Of a stretch of 51,646 bases of DNA, positions 34,297-43,854 are shown piece after piece; position 1 is the first letter of the stretch, and every line of letters begins with the position of its first letter. The stretch is taken from contig JABDMH010000101.1 of NCBI GenBank assembly GCA_013001595.1, positions 1 to 51,646 on the forward strand, written 5' to 3'. The translations under genes and the position numbers were made by a program. The notes beneath the pieces are model-generated. The model did no database searches. It saw nothing but the letters and a program-made list of their open reading frames with translations, and was not told the DNA's origin. The stretch comes from Saprospiraceae bacterium. Its GTDB lineage: Bacteria > Bacteroidota > Bacteroidia > Chitinophagales > Saprospiraceae.

Positions 34297-35265
34297 TCAT
34301 AAATATATATGGCGATCTGTTTCTATGGAGGATTCAATCGCTTCGACGATCTGTTGAGCTACAATGGCATCACTCATTGTCGATCTAGGGTCCTTATTTT
34401 TCAAGATACATTCCTCAATGAAATAGAGATCGGCATTGAGAATGGTAAAAGGATAAGCAGAATACGTTTGTGAATGAACAACCCCGGGCGTATTTTCTAC
34501 CCAGTCTCGATAGCTGTATCTGGTCGCTCCTTTGGTGCCAATTATTTTTATCATCATCGTCCATGGATCGCCTGCATGATCGTCGGCGGCAAAACTGGCT
34601 GTAAAATGTACAATGGCTCCATCTTCCATCTGTATCGTGGCCATAGCGAGATCTTCTTGAGGTATTTCGTCGTAGTGAATGACCGACTTCATTGCCGAAA
34701 CTTTTTTCGGTTTGCCATCGCTTAGGTAAAGGGAAATATAAGCATGATGGGTCATGATTTGTCGAACTACACCTGGAAATCTTGCTGCTACTTCCTCAGG
34801 ATGTTGAATGTGATACATCACATAAATCGCCACCAATTTACCTAGTCTTCCAGAAGCTAGCAGCTGCTTCGCTCGATCAACACTGGGCTCATAGATGTAG
34901 TTATGTCCCGGCATGCAGATCACACCCTTCCTGGCAGCCAGCTCTCGCATGTCTTCGATCTCCTCAACAGTTGCACCTACCGGTTTTTCCACATAAACAT
35001 GCTTTCCAGCTTCCAATGCCATCAATACATATCTATGATGCGCCTCCAACGCAGTTAGCACGAAAACGGCATCGACATCGGCAATCAATGCGGCAGCTGT
35101 CTCATACTTCCGGCAATGATACAGTCTAGACTTTTCTGTGGCCAGATCATCGGTAATATTCCATAAGCCTATGAGGTCTGCGTGCTCGCATGCTGCAATG
35201 CCTTCCGCATGCAGTAGAGATATGTCACCGGCCCCAATAAATCCTACTTTCAACTTGTCTGACAT
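34297..35265 (-). CDS. Gfo/Idh/MocA family oxidoreductase
   Basis: NAD(P)-dependent sugar or polyol dehydrogenase, 322 residues. The N-terminal Rossmann domain has 'KVGFIGAGDISLLHAEGI' (dinucleotide-binding GAG.I) and 'DAVFVLTALEAHHRYVLMAL'. The family signature 'GKHVYVEKPVG' supplies the catalytic Lys (EKP) near residue 95. The C-terminal alpha/beta domain contains 'MPGHNYIYEPSVDRAKQLL' and 'TAFAADDHAG'-like strands. It sits between two TIM-barrel isomerase genes, an arrangement seen in pathways that make 3-keto sugars or inositol derivatives. The substrate is not known. The gap to the upstream TIM-barrel gene is 150 nt, the longest inside the cluster. Confidence 0.9.
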   Translation of the reverse strand: MSDKLKVGFIGAGDISLLHAEGIAACEHADLIGLWNITDDLATEKSRLYHCRKYETAAALIADVDAVFVLTALEAHHRYVLMALEAGKHVYVEKPVGATVEEIEDMRELAARKGVICMPGHNYIYEPSVDRAKQLLASGRLGKLVAIYVMYHIQHPEEVAARFPGVVRQIMTHHAYISLYLSDGKPKKVSAMKSVIHYDEIPQEDLAMATIQMEDGAIVHFTASFAADDHAGDPWTMMIKIIGTKGATRYSYRDWVENTPGVVHSQTYSAYPFTILNADLYFIEECILKNKDPRSTMSDAIVAQQIVEAIESSIETDRHIYL

Positions 35266-35415
35266 CTACTGAAGGTATAGTATTCAGGCAAGAAAAAAAA
35301 GTTTGCACGGAACCCCATTGATGGCAGATATTTTGAGAAAGCTACTTGACCTTCCTTGATTTTATACCTCCAAAACGTATGTAGCATTTTTTGGCCAGCT
35401 CCACTGAAGTGCGAT

Positions 35416-36237
35416 CTAAGAGAGCATCGGTCTCAATACCTGGTCCGCATACCCTCCATCATCCATGGTCACACCATCGGGATCAGAAATGGATTCATCA
35501 CATTCATCTTCCATAATGATCCAGCCCTGGTAGTCTGTATCCAAGAGGTATTGTGTGATCCCTCCAAAGTCAATCGTTCCTTTTCCAGTCGGCGCCCAAC
35601 GGCCATCGGCATACATATCCTTATAATGCACCAAATTGATATGGCTTCGATACTTGCGCATAATTTCTTCGGGATCCATTCCGCCTTTTGCCATATGCCC
35701 GACATCTGGACAATATCCAATCACCTCTTCATCAAGACCAGCCAGTAAGATTTCATAGTCTTCCGCAGTCCGATAAATAGATCCTTCCGGTGAGTTTGGA
35801 TGGTAGCTACAGATTATACCCTTCTCCTCGGCTCTTGTGGCAAAAGCATTAACACAAGACAGTAGATTGTTTTGTCGCAATCGGAGATTTTTGCGATCCT
35901 CACCAGGCATTTGAACAAGGAGCAAAATCGCATCTGGAAAATGGGACATAAACTGTATCCACTTATCAGCCCTTTCCCTTTCCTCCGCTGTTTCGTCTGG
36001 CATCAACCAGTCCTCAACCACCACGAGAGCAGCCAAATCCAGTTCATATTTGTGCAATACTTCTTGCATCAGAACAGGATCTTCCAGGTGGTGCATAAAA
36101 CTAGTCTCCGGCTCAATACCTGCAAAACCTGCTTTCGCACAGATTTCCATAATGTGCTCAAGCTTACCCTTGTATTGCTCACCAGGCATTTGCCAAGTGT
36201 AGGTTTCGCATCCGATCTTAATTGAGCTGCTCATCAT
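35416..36237 (-). CDS. Sugar phosphate isomerase/epimerase-like TIM barrel (2)
   Basis: 273-residue TIM-barrel protein of the xylose-isomerase-like family. It starts 'SIKIGCETYTWQMPGEQYKG' and shows the metal-binding strands: 'GFAGIEPETSFMHHLEDP', 'GIICSYHPNSPEGSIYR', 'VIGYCPDVGHMAKGGMDP' (Asp/His), 'HINLVHYKDMYADGRWAPTG' (His), 'GWIIMEDECDES' (Glu). Two adjacent Met codons (36237, 36234) are both possible starts. It is 53 nt after the alpha/beta hydrolase gene, in the same direction. The pattern 'HYKD' and 'LGKGTIDF' is that of inosose dehydratase/IolE-type relatives, so dehydration of a keto-inositol or keto-sugar is a reasonable guess, not a demonstration. Confidence 0.82.
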   Translation of the reverse strand: MMSSSIKIGCETYTWQMPGEQYKGKLEHIMEICAKAGFAGIEPETSFMHHLEDPVLMQEVLHKYELDLAALVVVEDWLMPDETAEERERADKWIQFMSHFPDAILLLVQMPGEDRKNLRLRQNNLLSCVNAFATRAEEKGIICSYHPNSPEGSIYRTAEDYEILLAGLDEEVIGYCPDVGHMAKGGMDPEEIMRKYRSHINLVHYKDMYADGRWAPTGKGTIDFGGITQYLLDTDYQGWIIMEDECDESISDPDGVTMDDGGYADQVLRPMLS

Positions 36238-36290
36238 CCCTTTTTTGTCCTTCGTTTCTTGCCATCACAATTGCTGATGGCATAGAATAA

Positions 36291-37103
36291 TCAGTGATCT
36301 AGTAAAAAGTTCTTGGTCACCACATTAAACCTATGTAAGGCTTCCCAATGGTGCACATGCCCACCAAATGGAAAAGCCACCAAAGAGGAATTTCGAATGC
36401 CCTCATGTAATGTGTAGGAGAAAGAGGGTGGTGTAAAAATATCCATGCTACCTACAGTAATCAGGGTGGGCACCGTTATTTTCGAGAGTCTAGATACGGT
36501 ATCATGATTGATACACGCATCCAATTGTGCCTCAAAACCCACTTGACTTTGAGGACGCTGATTATGTACTGCAGATTGCTGATCTTCCTTTAGCTCCTCA
36601 AGGTGATCATCGTAATGAGGGGGCGCAAATATCCAAAGTTGAAGTAGCTCCATGAAATCCGCAGGATCAGATACTGAGCGTAATTTTTTTAAATTTTGAT
36701 ATACCGTTTTTGCGTAGTTGTTAAATTTCCCCCAGGTGCTGATAAGGACCAAGGCACTAACCATGTTCGAGTGGCGAATGGCCAACTCTTGTGCAATGGC
36801 TCCCCCCATGGAAATGCCAGCAACTTTGGCAATGTTTATATTTAGATGCTTCATGACCGCCACAGTATCTTCTGCCATCATTGCTGTCGTATATGGACCT
36901 GGAGGCGCATCAGATCTGCCTACCCCTCTATTGTCTAAAATAATACAACGAAAGTATCGCTCATAAACCGCCACATGCTTTTCCCAGAGATCCCCATCTG
37001 CCCCAAAACCCATTAATAAAATCAGCGGATCTCCGGTACCCCTTTCCTGATAATAGATCTTAGCACCTTTTGAGATGACATGTCCCTCATTTGATATGGC
37101 CAT
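36291..37103 (-). CDS. Alpha/beta hydrolase
   Basis: 270-residue serine hydrolase. The nucleophile elbow is 'VAGISMGGAIAQELAIRH' (G-x-S-x-G, Ser about residue 97). The oxyanion region is 'LLMGFGADGDLWEKHV'. The strand-turn 'CIILDNRGVGRSDAPPGPY' is typical of esterase and lactonase relatives. A catalytic Asp is likely in 'VGSMDIFTPP' and His in 'FPFGGHVHHWEALHRF'. It lies inside the minus-strand sugar cluster, 44 nt after the DTE-like TIM-barrel gene, which suggests a lactonase or esterase step on a sugar derivative. The substrate cannot be read from the sequence. Confidence 0.88.
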   Translation of the reverse strand: MAISNEGHVISKGAKIYYQERGTGDPLILLMGFGADGDLWEKHVAVYERYFRCIILDNRGVGRSDAPPGPYTTAMMAEDTVAVMKHLNINIAKVAGISMGGAIAQELAIRHSNMVSALVLISTWGKFNNYAKTVYQNLKKLRSVSDPADFMELLQLWIFAPPHYDDHLEELKEDQQSAVHNQRPQSQVGFEAQLDACINHDTVSRLSKITVPTLITVGSMDIFTPPSFSYTLHEGIRNSSLVAFPFGGHVHHWEALHRFNVVTKNFLLDH

Positions 37104-37147
37104 GAAACTTAGTTTTCGAGAATTTCATAAATAATGATATTTGTACA

Positions 37148-37993
37148 CTAGTATCTATCCCATATCTCCTTGATAAAAGTAAGACCATCGATATATATTT
37201 CTTCGGTAGTATCTTCAAAATTTCTCCAGACATTAATGCCAGATGCAAATTCGGGATTATGCCGACTGAATGCCTCAATGGTGAGCCAACCATCATAACC
37301 TATCTTCTTTAATTCGTGGAAAGTCTCATCCCATCGGACTTGCCCGCTACCGGGTGTACCACGATCACTCTCCGATATATGAACATGCTTGATCCGCTCC
37401 TGGTGTCTTTGGATAACTTTCGAAACGTCCTTTTCTTCAATATGAGCATGATGCGTATCATATATCATCTGCAGATTCGGGTGATCCACTGCCTCTATCA
37501 ACGTTGCTATGTCGTCTAAGGTATTATATAGATAACATTCAAACCTATTGAGTGCTTCGGGGGTCAGCATGATATCCACAGTTTCTGCATATTCTGCAGC
37601 CTGCCGCAAGACCTCTGCACTTCGCATTCGTTCTTCTTCAGTTGGTGGCTGCCCAGTGAATGAAGCGAATGCCGAGTGGAATGGACCAGCGATCACTTCT
37701 GTACCTAATGCTGCACCCATATCAAGGCGCCATTTCAGTTGTTCAACAGCTTTATCTCGAATGGAGTTATCTGGGCTGACTGGGTTGCCATCATCGAAAA
37801 GAGATGTAACCGAAGTTCTGCCAAGGCCTAAGGCATCTAGGTACTTGCCTAAGTTAACGTAGTCCTTTTCGACACCATCACCAATGGGTATCTCTACTCC
37901 GTCATAGCCTGCTTCGCCTATTTTTTCAATGGTAGGGTGGTATTGCTCATCCACGAACGTGGTCCAGAGGAGCATATTCATACCTATCTTCAT
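37148..37993 (-). CDS. Sugar epimerase-like TIM barrel (D-tagatose 3-epimerase family)
   Basis: 281-residue protein of the ketose 3-epimerase / hydroxypyruvate-isomerase-like branch. The four metal ligands are visible in order: Glu in 'DIMLTPEALNRFECYLYNT', Asp in 'NLQMIYDTHHAHIEEKD', His in 'IKHVHISESDRGTPGSGQ', Glu in 'GYDGWLTIEAFSRH'. The first strand 'MKIGMNMLLWTTFVDEQYHP' is also characteristic. It is expected to interconvert ketoses or keto-sugars at C3. It is the first gene of the minus-strand cluster and so is probably closest to the promoter. Whether the natural substrate is tagatose, psicose or another ketose is unknown. Confidence 0.88.
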   Translation of the reverse strand: MKIGMNMLLWTTFVDEQYHPTIEKIGEAGYDGVEIPIGDGVEKDYVNLGKYLDALGLGRTSVTSLFDDGNPVSPDNSIRDKAVEQLKWRLDMGAALGTEVIAGPFHSAFASFTGQPPTEEERMRSAEVLRQAAEYAETVDIMLTPEALNRFECYLYNTLDDIATLIEAVDHPNLQMIYDTHHAHIEEKDVSKVIQRHQERIKHVHISESDRGTPGSGQVRWDETFHELKKIGYDGWLTIEAFSRHNPEFASGINVWRNFEDTTEEIYIDGLTFIKEIWDRY

Positions 37994-38054
37994 GCTGGCT
38001 GTAATTTGATGTGGAAGATATCAAATAAGTGATGCTCCAACAAGTCGTTTTAGA

Positions 38055-39089
38055 TCAATGACCAATCGCACAGAATATCCCCACCTTTAGATAGGGGGTG
38101 ACGCGTTCCTGAAAGTTGTGAGTCCGAGACCATCTATTATCTAATTTATATAACCCAGAGAATAAAGGTACGGACGCACCAGCCTCAATGTTGGCCCCAA
38201 ATATTGGAGTGATTTGTTTTTCGTAGGCAATCATAGCATTGACTCCTATTCTGCGAAAATTCGAAGATTCATCTACAAAATCAAGATCGTTCGCTACAAA
38301 ATAGTTGTCAGAACTGCCTTTTAGGCCCATAATGATTCGCTTATCGGCATCAAGAAGCTTTTCGGCAGTCACTTGAACAGGCAACAAGGCATCAAAAGAC
38401 CAACCGTTTGCCCAAGTTCGTTCGTATAAGAAAATGGGAATCACTGTCAGACGATTTCTGTAAGCGATCCTGGCTCCAAAACCCACCTTACCGCCATCAA
38501 TGTCTTGCTCAAGCAGATGAGTAGTACTGTAGAGGGTGGATCTACCATTCAATTGAGAAAGTTGACTGCTACTTTGTTTGATTCCAATTCTTGATTTCAA
38601 GACTGATCTGGGACTCAATTGATGTAGACTCATAAAGCCCATACTCAACTTATGCAGGTGTACTTCCTCATTCTCATTTTCAGCTAGCGAGTAGAAACCG
38701 TATAAGCCTCGATGGTCGTAACTCACTTCCCCAATTATCTTGGTTCTTCCTTTGAGCGAAATGGGATATCGCAATCTACTTTCTAGTTGCCACTGTGTCT
38801 CTTTTGCAGAGGAGTGAAAGGACCTGAGATCTTCGTTTACCACTTGCTGTGGTAGGGGAGCATTTTGCATGCTCATCTCAAAAAAACGAGGAGCATCTAC
38901 ATCCTGAGCCTGTATACAGACAAAGTTGAGCAGTAGTAGTGCCAATAAGATGTCCCGACGTCTGATGATGTAGAGGTTTGACTTTGTTGAAAGACGTATG
39001 CTAAACTTGCATATGTACCTATTTGTTGTGCGATCTTCCAGTTTACTGAAAGATAAAAAAAATGAAGCACTATCCGTGCCAATATGCAT
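38055..39089 (-). CDS. Outer-membrane beta-barrel-like protein
   Basis: Predicted outer-membrane protein. A signal-like core 'ILLALLLLNFVCIQAQ' lies unusually far in (about residues 47-62) when counted from the only ATG (39089), so either the real start is a rare codon downstream or the N-terminus is annotated too long. After the cut, about 280 residues alternate in amphipathic strands: 'WQLESRLRYPISLKGRTKI', 'KVGFGARIAYRNRLTVIPIF', 'GVNAMIAYEKQITPIFGANI', ending 'YLKVGIFCAIGH'. The repeated strand-turn pattern fits a porin-like or DUF6268-type barrel. No partner is obvious. It is divergent from the HAD gene. Confidence 0.65.
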   Translation of the reverse strand: MHIGTDSASFFLSFSKLEDRTTNRYICKFSIRLSTKSNLYIIRRRDILLALLLLNFVCIQAQDVDAPRFFEMSMQNAPLPQQVVNEDLRSFHSSAKETQWQLESRLRYPISLKGRTKIIGEVSYDHRGLYGFYSLAENENEEVHLHKLSMGFMSLHQLSPRSVLKSRIGIKQSSSQLSQLNGRSTLYSTTHLLEQDIDGGKVGFGARIAYRNRLTVIPIFLYERTWANGWSFDALLPVQVTAEKLLDADKRIIMGLKGSSDNYFVANDLDFVDESSNFRRIGVNAMIAYEKQITPIFGANIEAGASVPLFSGLYKLDNRWSRTHNFQERVTPYLKVGIFCAIGH

Positions 39090-39150
39090 GGCGCCCGTCC
39101 AGAAACGTGGTCAGAGCAGGCTAGCATCATGATTCATTATCTTCGTGACC

Positions 39151-39870
39151 ATGGAAATAGCTTGGATCTTTTTTGACTGCTTCAACACACTCATCGACGA
39201 TTTCGATCAGTCTGGTGACGAATCTGGAGTAATACCGCTTGGTGTCGTTGCCAAAGAAGCAGGGTGGTGCCAAGATCCTACAGAATTTCATCATGCCTAC
39301 CTATCATGGAGGCGATCATATTGGGATGGTAGCCATTGGAGGGAACTGTCGTTGGAAGACAGACTAACCCATGTTCTTGACGCGCGCAAAGATCGCCTAA
39401 GTCAGCCTCTGACCAAAGTAGTAAGATCGATGGTAGACCTTTTTTTCGAATCATTCCCTCCTAGCGTGCGCCTGACACCGGGAGTTGAATCCATGCTTGA
39501 GAAGCTACAAGGAAAAGTGAAGATGGGTGTTGTTTCAAATTTCTTTGTTCCGGGAATGCCAGAGGCTCTACTTACCAATTTTGGACTACATCACTTCTTT
39601 GACTTCATACTAGATAGCGCCCAGGTTGGCCTAAAAAAACCACATCCAGAGATATATCAAACTGCACTAGGCAAAACCGACTTGCTATCAAACGAAACTT
39701 CCAAAATCCTTTTTGTCGGAGACAGCCTCCAAAATGATTACTATGCTCCTAGAACAATAAAACTCTCATCACTATTCTTTGATCGTTCGAAAGAAAGACC
39801 TTCCCCTCCTGCCCAAGTTGGTATTGACCATATTCAGCATTGGGACCAGTTTGAAGATTACTTGTCTTAA
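39151..39870 (+). CDS. HAD-superfamily hydrolase
   Basis: 240-residue HAD-type phosphatase or dehalogenase-like enzyme. Motif I is 'FFDCFNTL' (nucleophile Asp about residue 9; the second acid of the usual DxD is replaced by Phe, as in haloacid-dehalogenase types). Motif II is 'GVVSNFFVPGMPE', motif III Lys is in 'VGLKKPHPEIYQTAL', and motif IV is 'ILFVGDSLQNDYYAP'. A helical cap (about 15-100) contains 'WRRSYWDGSHWREL'. The ATG at 39151 is preferred over GTG at 39145. Substrate not predictable. Confidence 0.88.
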   Translation: MEIAWIFFDCFNTLIDDFDQSGDESGVIPLGVVAKEAGWCQDPTEFHHAYLSWRRSYWDGSHWRELSLEDRLTHVLDARKDRLSQPLTKVVRSMVDLFFESFPPSVRLTPGVESMLEKLQGKVKMGVVSNFFVPGMPEALLTNFGLHHFFDFILDSAQVGLKKPHPEIYQTALGKTDLLSNETSKILFVGDSLQNDYYAPRTIKLSSLFFDRSKERPSPPAQVGIDHIQHWDQFEDYLS

Positions 39871-39952
39871 TAATTTCAAAGATTCAAGGTATGATCACTT
39901 GTAAAGGTAGCCGCAGAGAATCACCTTTTCAACACCAGTAGGTAATACTTTC

Positions 39953-41041
39953 TCAACCGCGGAGTAGCTCTTCAAATAAGCGAAATGTTTCGTCCACTGT
40001 TCGACTAGTGTGAAAGTGCTTTGCAATGTGTTCTTTCGCCGCATTACCATAGGCTGATACCAAGTTCCGCTGCTGATACAGAGCTCTGATGGCATCGGCA
40101 ATAGCGGTCGGGTTCTTGCTTGGTATAGTCAGACCATTTTGCCGGTGAATCACCAGCCCTTTATTTCCCGAGATATCAGTAGCAATTGGGGCTAGCCCCA
40201 TACTCATGGCTTCAATTAAGGACTTTGTGATGGCTTCTCCTCCAATAGATGGCAGCACAAAAGAGTGGCAGGAGGCCAAGATGGACAGGACATCATCCCG
40301 CCAGCCAGTTAAATGAATTCTTGTCGACATCGCACTCGTCTCCATCATATTGTGAAGGTTTCCCTTAGACATGTCCCGACCGATTAATAACAAATGGAGA
40401 TCTGCTAAGTCCGCACATTCATTGGTAGCTTGCAACAGGTATTTAATACCTTTAAAGGGCCTAGCATTTCCCATGCAAGCCACCACAAAAGCATTTTTGG
40501 GAATGCCAAAAACATCGAGCTCTAGTGGTGAAATATCTTGATACCATGCCGGATCATGTCCCTTATTAATAGTGACTGCTTTGCGTTTGTCAAAGAACCA
40601 CTGCTTGTGTAAATATTCTTCAATCGACTGAGCGATACAAATGATCTTATCTACCCTAGGATTGAGATATTTGAAATAGGCAGTTGGATCATACCAGTGA
40701 ATATTACCCGTATAGCCGCGATACAAGACCACCTTTACATCAAGTGAATAGGCTGCAAAAATGCCGTTAATGATGGCCCTGCTGTTAAAAAGATAATAGA
40801 TATTATATGATCGTTCTCGAGTCAATTCTCGCAGGTAACGAATAAACTTTCTATCAAATTTTTTCGTCGGATGATTGGGCAAGATCTGTATCCCAGCGTT
40901 CAAAAATGCTTTCTCATATTGGGTATCGGCATAGGTGATTACATCTACATGCGCACCTCTCTGCTTCAATCCAATAACAAAAGCAGCCTCCGGCTTGGCT
41001 GCCTGTGTATCGCGATAATCACTGATGATAAGGATCTTCAT
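39953..41041 (-). CDS. Glycosyltransferase family 4
   Basis: 362-residue GT-B glycosyltransferase of family 4. The C-terminal donor-binding half shows 'PFKGIKYLLQATNECADLA', 'IHLTGWRDDVLSILASCHSF' and the E-x7-E motif in 'GGEAITKSLIEAMSMG' (Glu residues about 265 and 273), followed by 'APIATDISGNKGLV'. The N-terminal half is a Rossmann acceptor domain ('MKILIISDYRDTQ', 'VITYADTQYEKAFLNAGIQI'). It follows glgC in the same direction with a gap of 72 nt. It could act in glycan or surface-polysaccharide synthesis; a role in glycogen itself is possible but unproven. Confidence 0.88.
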   Translation of the reverse strand: MKILIISDYRDTQAAKPEAAFVIGLKQRGAHVDVITYADTQYEKAFLNAGIQILPNHPTKKFDRKFIRYLRELTRERSYNIYYLFNSRAIINGIFAAYSLDVKVVLYRGYTGNIHWYDPTAYFKYLNPRVDKIICIAQSIEEYLHKQWFFDKRKAVTINKGHDPAWYQDISPLELDVFGIPKNAFVVACMGNARPFKGIKYLLQATNECADLADLHLLLIGRDMSKGNLHNMMETSAMSTRIHLTGWRDDVLSILASCHSFVLPSIGGEAITKSLIEAMSMGLAPIATDISGNKGLVIHRQNGLTIPSKNPTAIADAIRALYQQRNLVSAYGNAAKEHIAKHFHTSRTVDETFRLFEELLRG

Positions 41042-41113
41042 CTAACTCAGGCAGCGTTGTAACCGTAGTTATTCAGCACAAATGGTAGAAGTAAGCAAGT
41101 TAAGACTTGACCG

Positions 41114-42406
41114 CTACTTTCCATTTTTACCTGTATATCCAATGACTGTTCCTGAAGCAATGTAGGCACCCTTGCGAAGAACTATGATGCCATCTCTGAT
41201 CGAATGGGTATCCGTCTTCTCATCTTCCAAAGACGCATGACCCACAATTCTGACATTATCCCCAATACGACAGTTTTTATCCACAATCGCTCGTTCTATA
41301 TGGCAGTTTTTTCCTACGCCCATTGGAGTTTCATATGGGTGGTGTATCATCTTCTCTAATGACTCAAAGAAATCATTTCCCATAATAATGGAATTTATGA
41401 TTACCGCCCCTGCATCGATCCTTGATCTAATACCAATTATACTCTTTTCGATGCTTTTACCATGGATAATTGAACCTTCAGAAATAATGGAATGATTGAT
41501 CAATGTACCGGACACCTTGGCAGGCGCCAGCATCCGAGGCCTTGTATATATTATCTGTTCATTGTCAAATAGATTAAATTTGGGAATATCATCTGTCAGG
41601 GCGAGGTTGGAAACATAAAAAGATTTAATACTTCCGACATCCTCCCAATATCCATCGTACTCATAACTGGCAACATTATAACCCGATTTAATTGCAGAAG
41701 GAATGACCTCTTTTCCAAAATCTGTGGCATTTGGGTAATTATTAAACAACTCATTCAATGTGCGTCTTGAGAAAATATAAATGCCCATGGAAGCAAGATA
41801 TTCTTTACCCTGATTGCGCAGGTGGTCATCAACTTGCGACTTCCAATCATGCAGCACATCTGATCCAGGTTTTTCGATAAAGCGCTCTATAAATCCGTAT
41901 TCATTGACTTTCATGATGCCAAAACCTTCTGCATCATTGGCATTGACAGGTATGGTAGCAATGGTGATGTCTGCATTTTGAGCAATATGGTACTTTGCCA
42001 TTTTCTCAAAATCCATTTGATACAGTTGGTCTCCCGCTAAAATCAGAATATAATCGAAGTCGTGATTTCGCAAATGGTGAGACGTTTGTCGAACGGCATC
42101 TGCTGTACCCTGAAACCAGTTTTCATTGCCGTAGGTCTGTTCTGCAGCAAGGATTTCAACGAAACCACGCGAAAAGTGATCAAAATGATAGGTGTTCTTT
42201 ATGTGTTCATTTAATGATGCAGAATTAAACTGGGTCAACACAAACATGCGCACAACACCCGAATTCAAGCAATTGGAAATGGGAATATCAATGAGTCGAT
42301 ACTTCCCTCCTATGGGTACCGCAGGTTTAGATCGATCTTCCGTCAATGGGCTTAATCTTGTGCCAGCACCTCCCCCGAGAATTAAACTAATCATCTTTAT
42401 TTTCAT
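41114..42406 (-). CDS. glgC: Glucose-1-phosphate adenylyltransferase
   Basis: ADP-glucose pyrophosphorylase, making ADP-glucose from glucose-1-phosphate and ATP for glycogen synthesis. The N-terminal signature is 'ILGGGAGTRLSPLTEDRSKP' with 'GGKYRLIDIPISNCLNSG' and 'ENWFQGTADAVRQTSHHL', all hallmarks of GlgC. 'FIEKPGSD' and 'ASMGIYIFSRRTLNELF' follow. The C-terminal third has left-handed beta-helix repeats ('IISEGSIIHGKSIEKSIIG', 'NCHIERAIVDKNCRIGDNVR'). Length (430 aa) is normal. The start codon overlaps the glgA stop by 4 nt (ATGA, 42403-42406), so the two are translationally coupled. Confidence 0.96.
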   Translation of the reverse strand: MKIKMISLILGGGAGTRLSPLTEDRSKPAVPIGGKYRLIDIPISNCLNSGVVRMFVLTQFNSASLNEHIKNTYHFDHFSRGFVEILAAEQTYGNENWFQGTADAVRQTSHHLRNHDFDYILILAGDQLYQMDFEKMAKYHIAQNADITIATIPVNANDAEGFGIMKVNEYGFIERFIEKPGSDVLHDWKSQVDDHLRNQGKEYLASMGIYIFSRRTLNELFNNYPNATDFGKEVIPSAIKSGYNVASYEYDGYWEDVGSIKSFYVSNLALTDDIPKFNLFDNEQIIYTRPRMLAPAKVSGTLINHSIISEGSIIHGKSIEKSIIGIRSRIDAGAVIINSIIMGNDFFESLEKMIHHPYETPMGVGKNCHIERAIVDKNCRIGDNVRIVGHASLEDEKTDTHSIRDGIIVLRKGAYIASGTVIGYTGKNGK

Positions 42407-43854
42407 GCGATCTTCTTTTGTAGTTCTTTGTAAATGGAAACATAAATACTAGCCGATTTCTGCCATGAAAAATCCAACTGCATATTGTTTCCTTGAACTT
42501 GTTTAAACTTCTTTTTATCACCAAATAGTACAGTGGCGCGATAGAAGGCATGAAGAATGTCTCCTGTCAAAACATGATTAAACATGATGCCGCTACCTCC
42601 TTCGTCTCCGATATCAACCACAGAATCTTGCAATCCACCGGTGCGTCGAACGATCGGAATGGTGCCATACCGCAAGGCATACATTTGATTTAGGCCGCAG
42701 GGTTCCACCCTGCTGGGCATAAATAGAAAATCGGAGCCCGCATAGATCTGATGAGCTAAATCCTCGTTGTACCCAATAAAAGTATTAAACTTACCTGCAT
42801 ACCTAGGTTGCATGCCATTAAGTGCACCAGTGATTGTTGGATCACCAGACCCCAAAATAAATAGGTTTACAGGAAAATTATTATCAAATGTCTGATAGAC
42901 CAGATCGGGTAATACATCTGCTCCTTTTTCGATTGCGAAACGCCCAATAAAAGAAATGAGTGGCAGGGCTGGATCCAGACCGTACTCTGCGATAATCGGC
43001 TTCTTGTTTTCACGCTTGAAATTGCTCACACTTTTCTTTAATGTAAACGAGAGGGAGGGATCAGTACTGGGGTCCCAGACCACTGTATCGATGCCATTTA
43101 ATATACCCATCGATTTATGTGCTTCTTCTCTAAAGAGCCACTCCAGGCCACCACTATCTGTTCTGAGTTCCTCCAGGTATGTATTGGAGACGGTAGTTAG
43201 CTTCCAACATGATTTTATTCCTGCTGCTAGCGGATTGATTCTTCCTTGCCACTCAATGAGTCCACCTACCCAGTTATCGAAATGGGGTAACATATAGCGT
43301 AAGTCCCATCCAAAATCTCCATGATATTTGCCATTGTGAATCGTAAATACTGTAGGGATCTTCGATAAGCTTTGATATTCTGGACAATGCTTAGTAAAAA
43401 AAGGTATGAAGCCTGTGTGATGGTCATGGCAGTGCAAAATGTCTGGTACTTTTTCAAGCTGTTGGACCCACTTCAAGACCGCTTTTTGAAAACTGACAAA
43501 CCTATCCACATCGTCACCATAGGGATGACCATGAGGATCAGCGTAAATACCAGGTCGGTCAAACTTACCTAGAAGCTCCACTGAAAGCAGCTCAAAGCCC
43601 AAGACCTCCTGACTAATAGATAAGATGCGGAATGGTTGATCATAATAGCCCATCCAAACACTACCCGTATAGACCTCCTGCCAGTTCTGTTCATTGATCC
43701 AAAGCAGATCGTATTTAGGAATGATTACCTGAGCACGAACCTGGGCCTCATTCAAGTATTTTGGTAAGGCTCCCACCACATCAGCCAGACCACCAGTCTT
43801 GGCTGCAGGGTAACATTCCGCACTAATATGAAGGATCTGAGTTGGTTTTTTCAC
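42403..43854 (-). CDS. glgA: Glycogen synthase (ADP-glucose type, GT5)
   Basis: Glycogen synthase of the bacterial GT5 type, elongating alpha-1,4-glucan from ADP-glucose. The N-terminal signature is 'ECYPAAKTGGLADVVGALPK' with the KxGGL ADP-glucose-binding motif. 'PDILHCHDHHTGFIPFF' and 'KIPTVFTIHNGKYHGDFGW' are typical GT5 segments, and the C-terminal half has 'PLISFIGRFAIEKGADVL' and 'SRVEPCGLNQMYALRYGTIP'. Length (483 aa) is usual. It is the first gene of the glgA-glgC-GT4 block on the minus strand and is coupled to glgC. Confidence 0.95.
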   Translation of the reverse strand: MKKPTQILHISAECYPAAKTGGLADVVGALPKYLNEAQVRAQVIIPKYDLLWINEQNWQEVYTGSVWMGYYDQPFRILSISQEVLGFELLSVELLGKFDRPGIYADPHGHPYGDDVDRFVSFQKAVLKWVQQLEKVPDILHCHDHHTGFIPFFTKHCPEYQSLSKIPTVFTIHNGKYHGDFGWDLRYMLPHFDNWVGGLIEWQGRINPLAAGIKSCWKLTTVSNTYLEELRTDSGGLEWLFREEAHKSMGILNGIDTVVWDPSTDPSLSFTLKKSVSNFKRENKKPIIAEYGLDPALPLISFIGRFAIEKGADVLPDLVYQTFDNNFPVNLFILGSGDPTITGALNGMQPRYAGKFNTFIGYNEDLAHQIYAGSDFLFMPSRVEPCGLNQMYALRYGTIPIVRRTGGLQDSVVDIGDEGGSGIMFNHVLTGDILHAFYRATVLFGDKKKFKQVQGNNMQLDFSWQKSASIYVSIYKELQKKIA

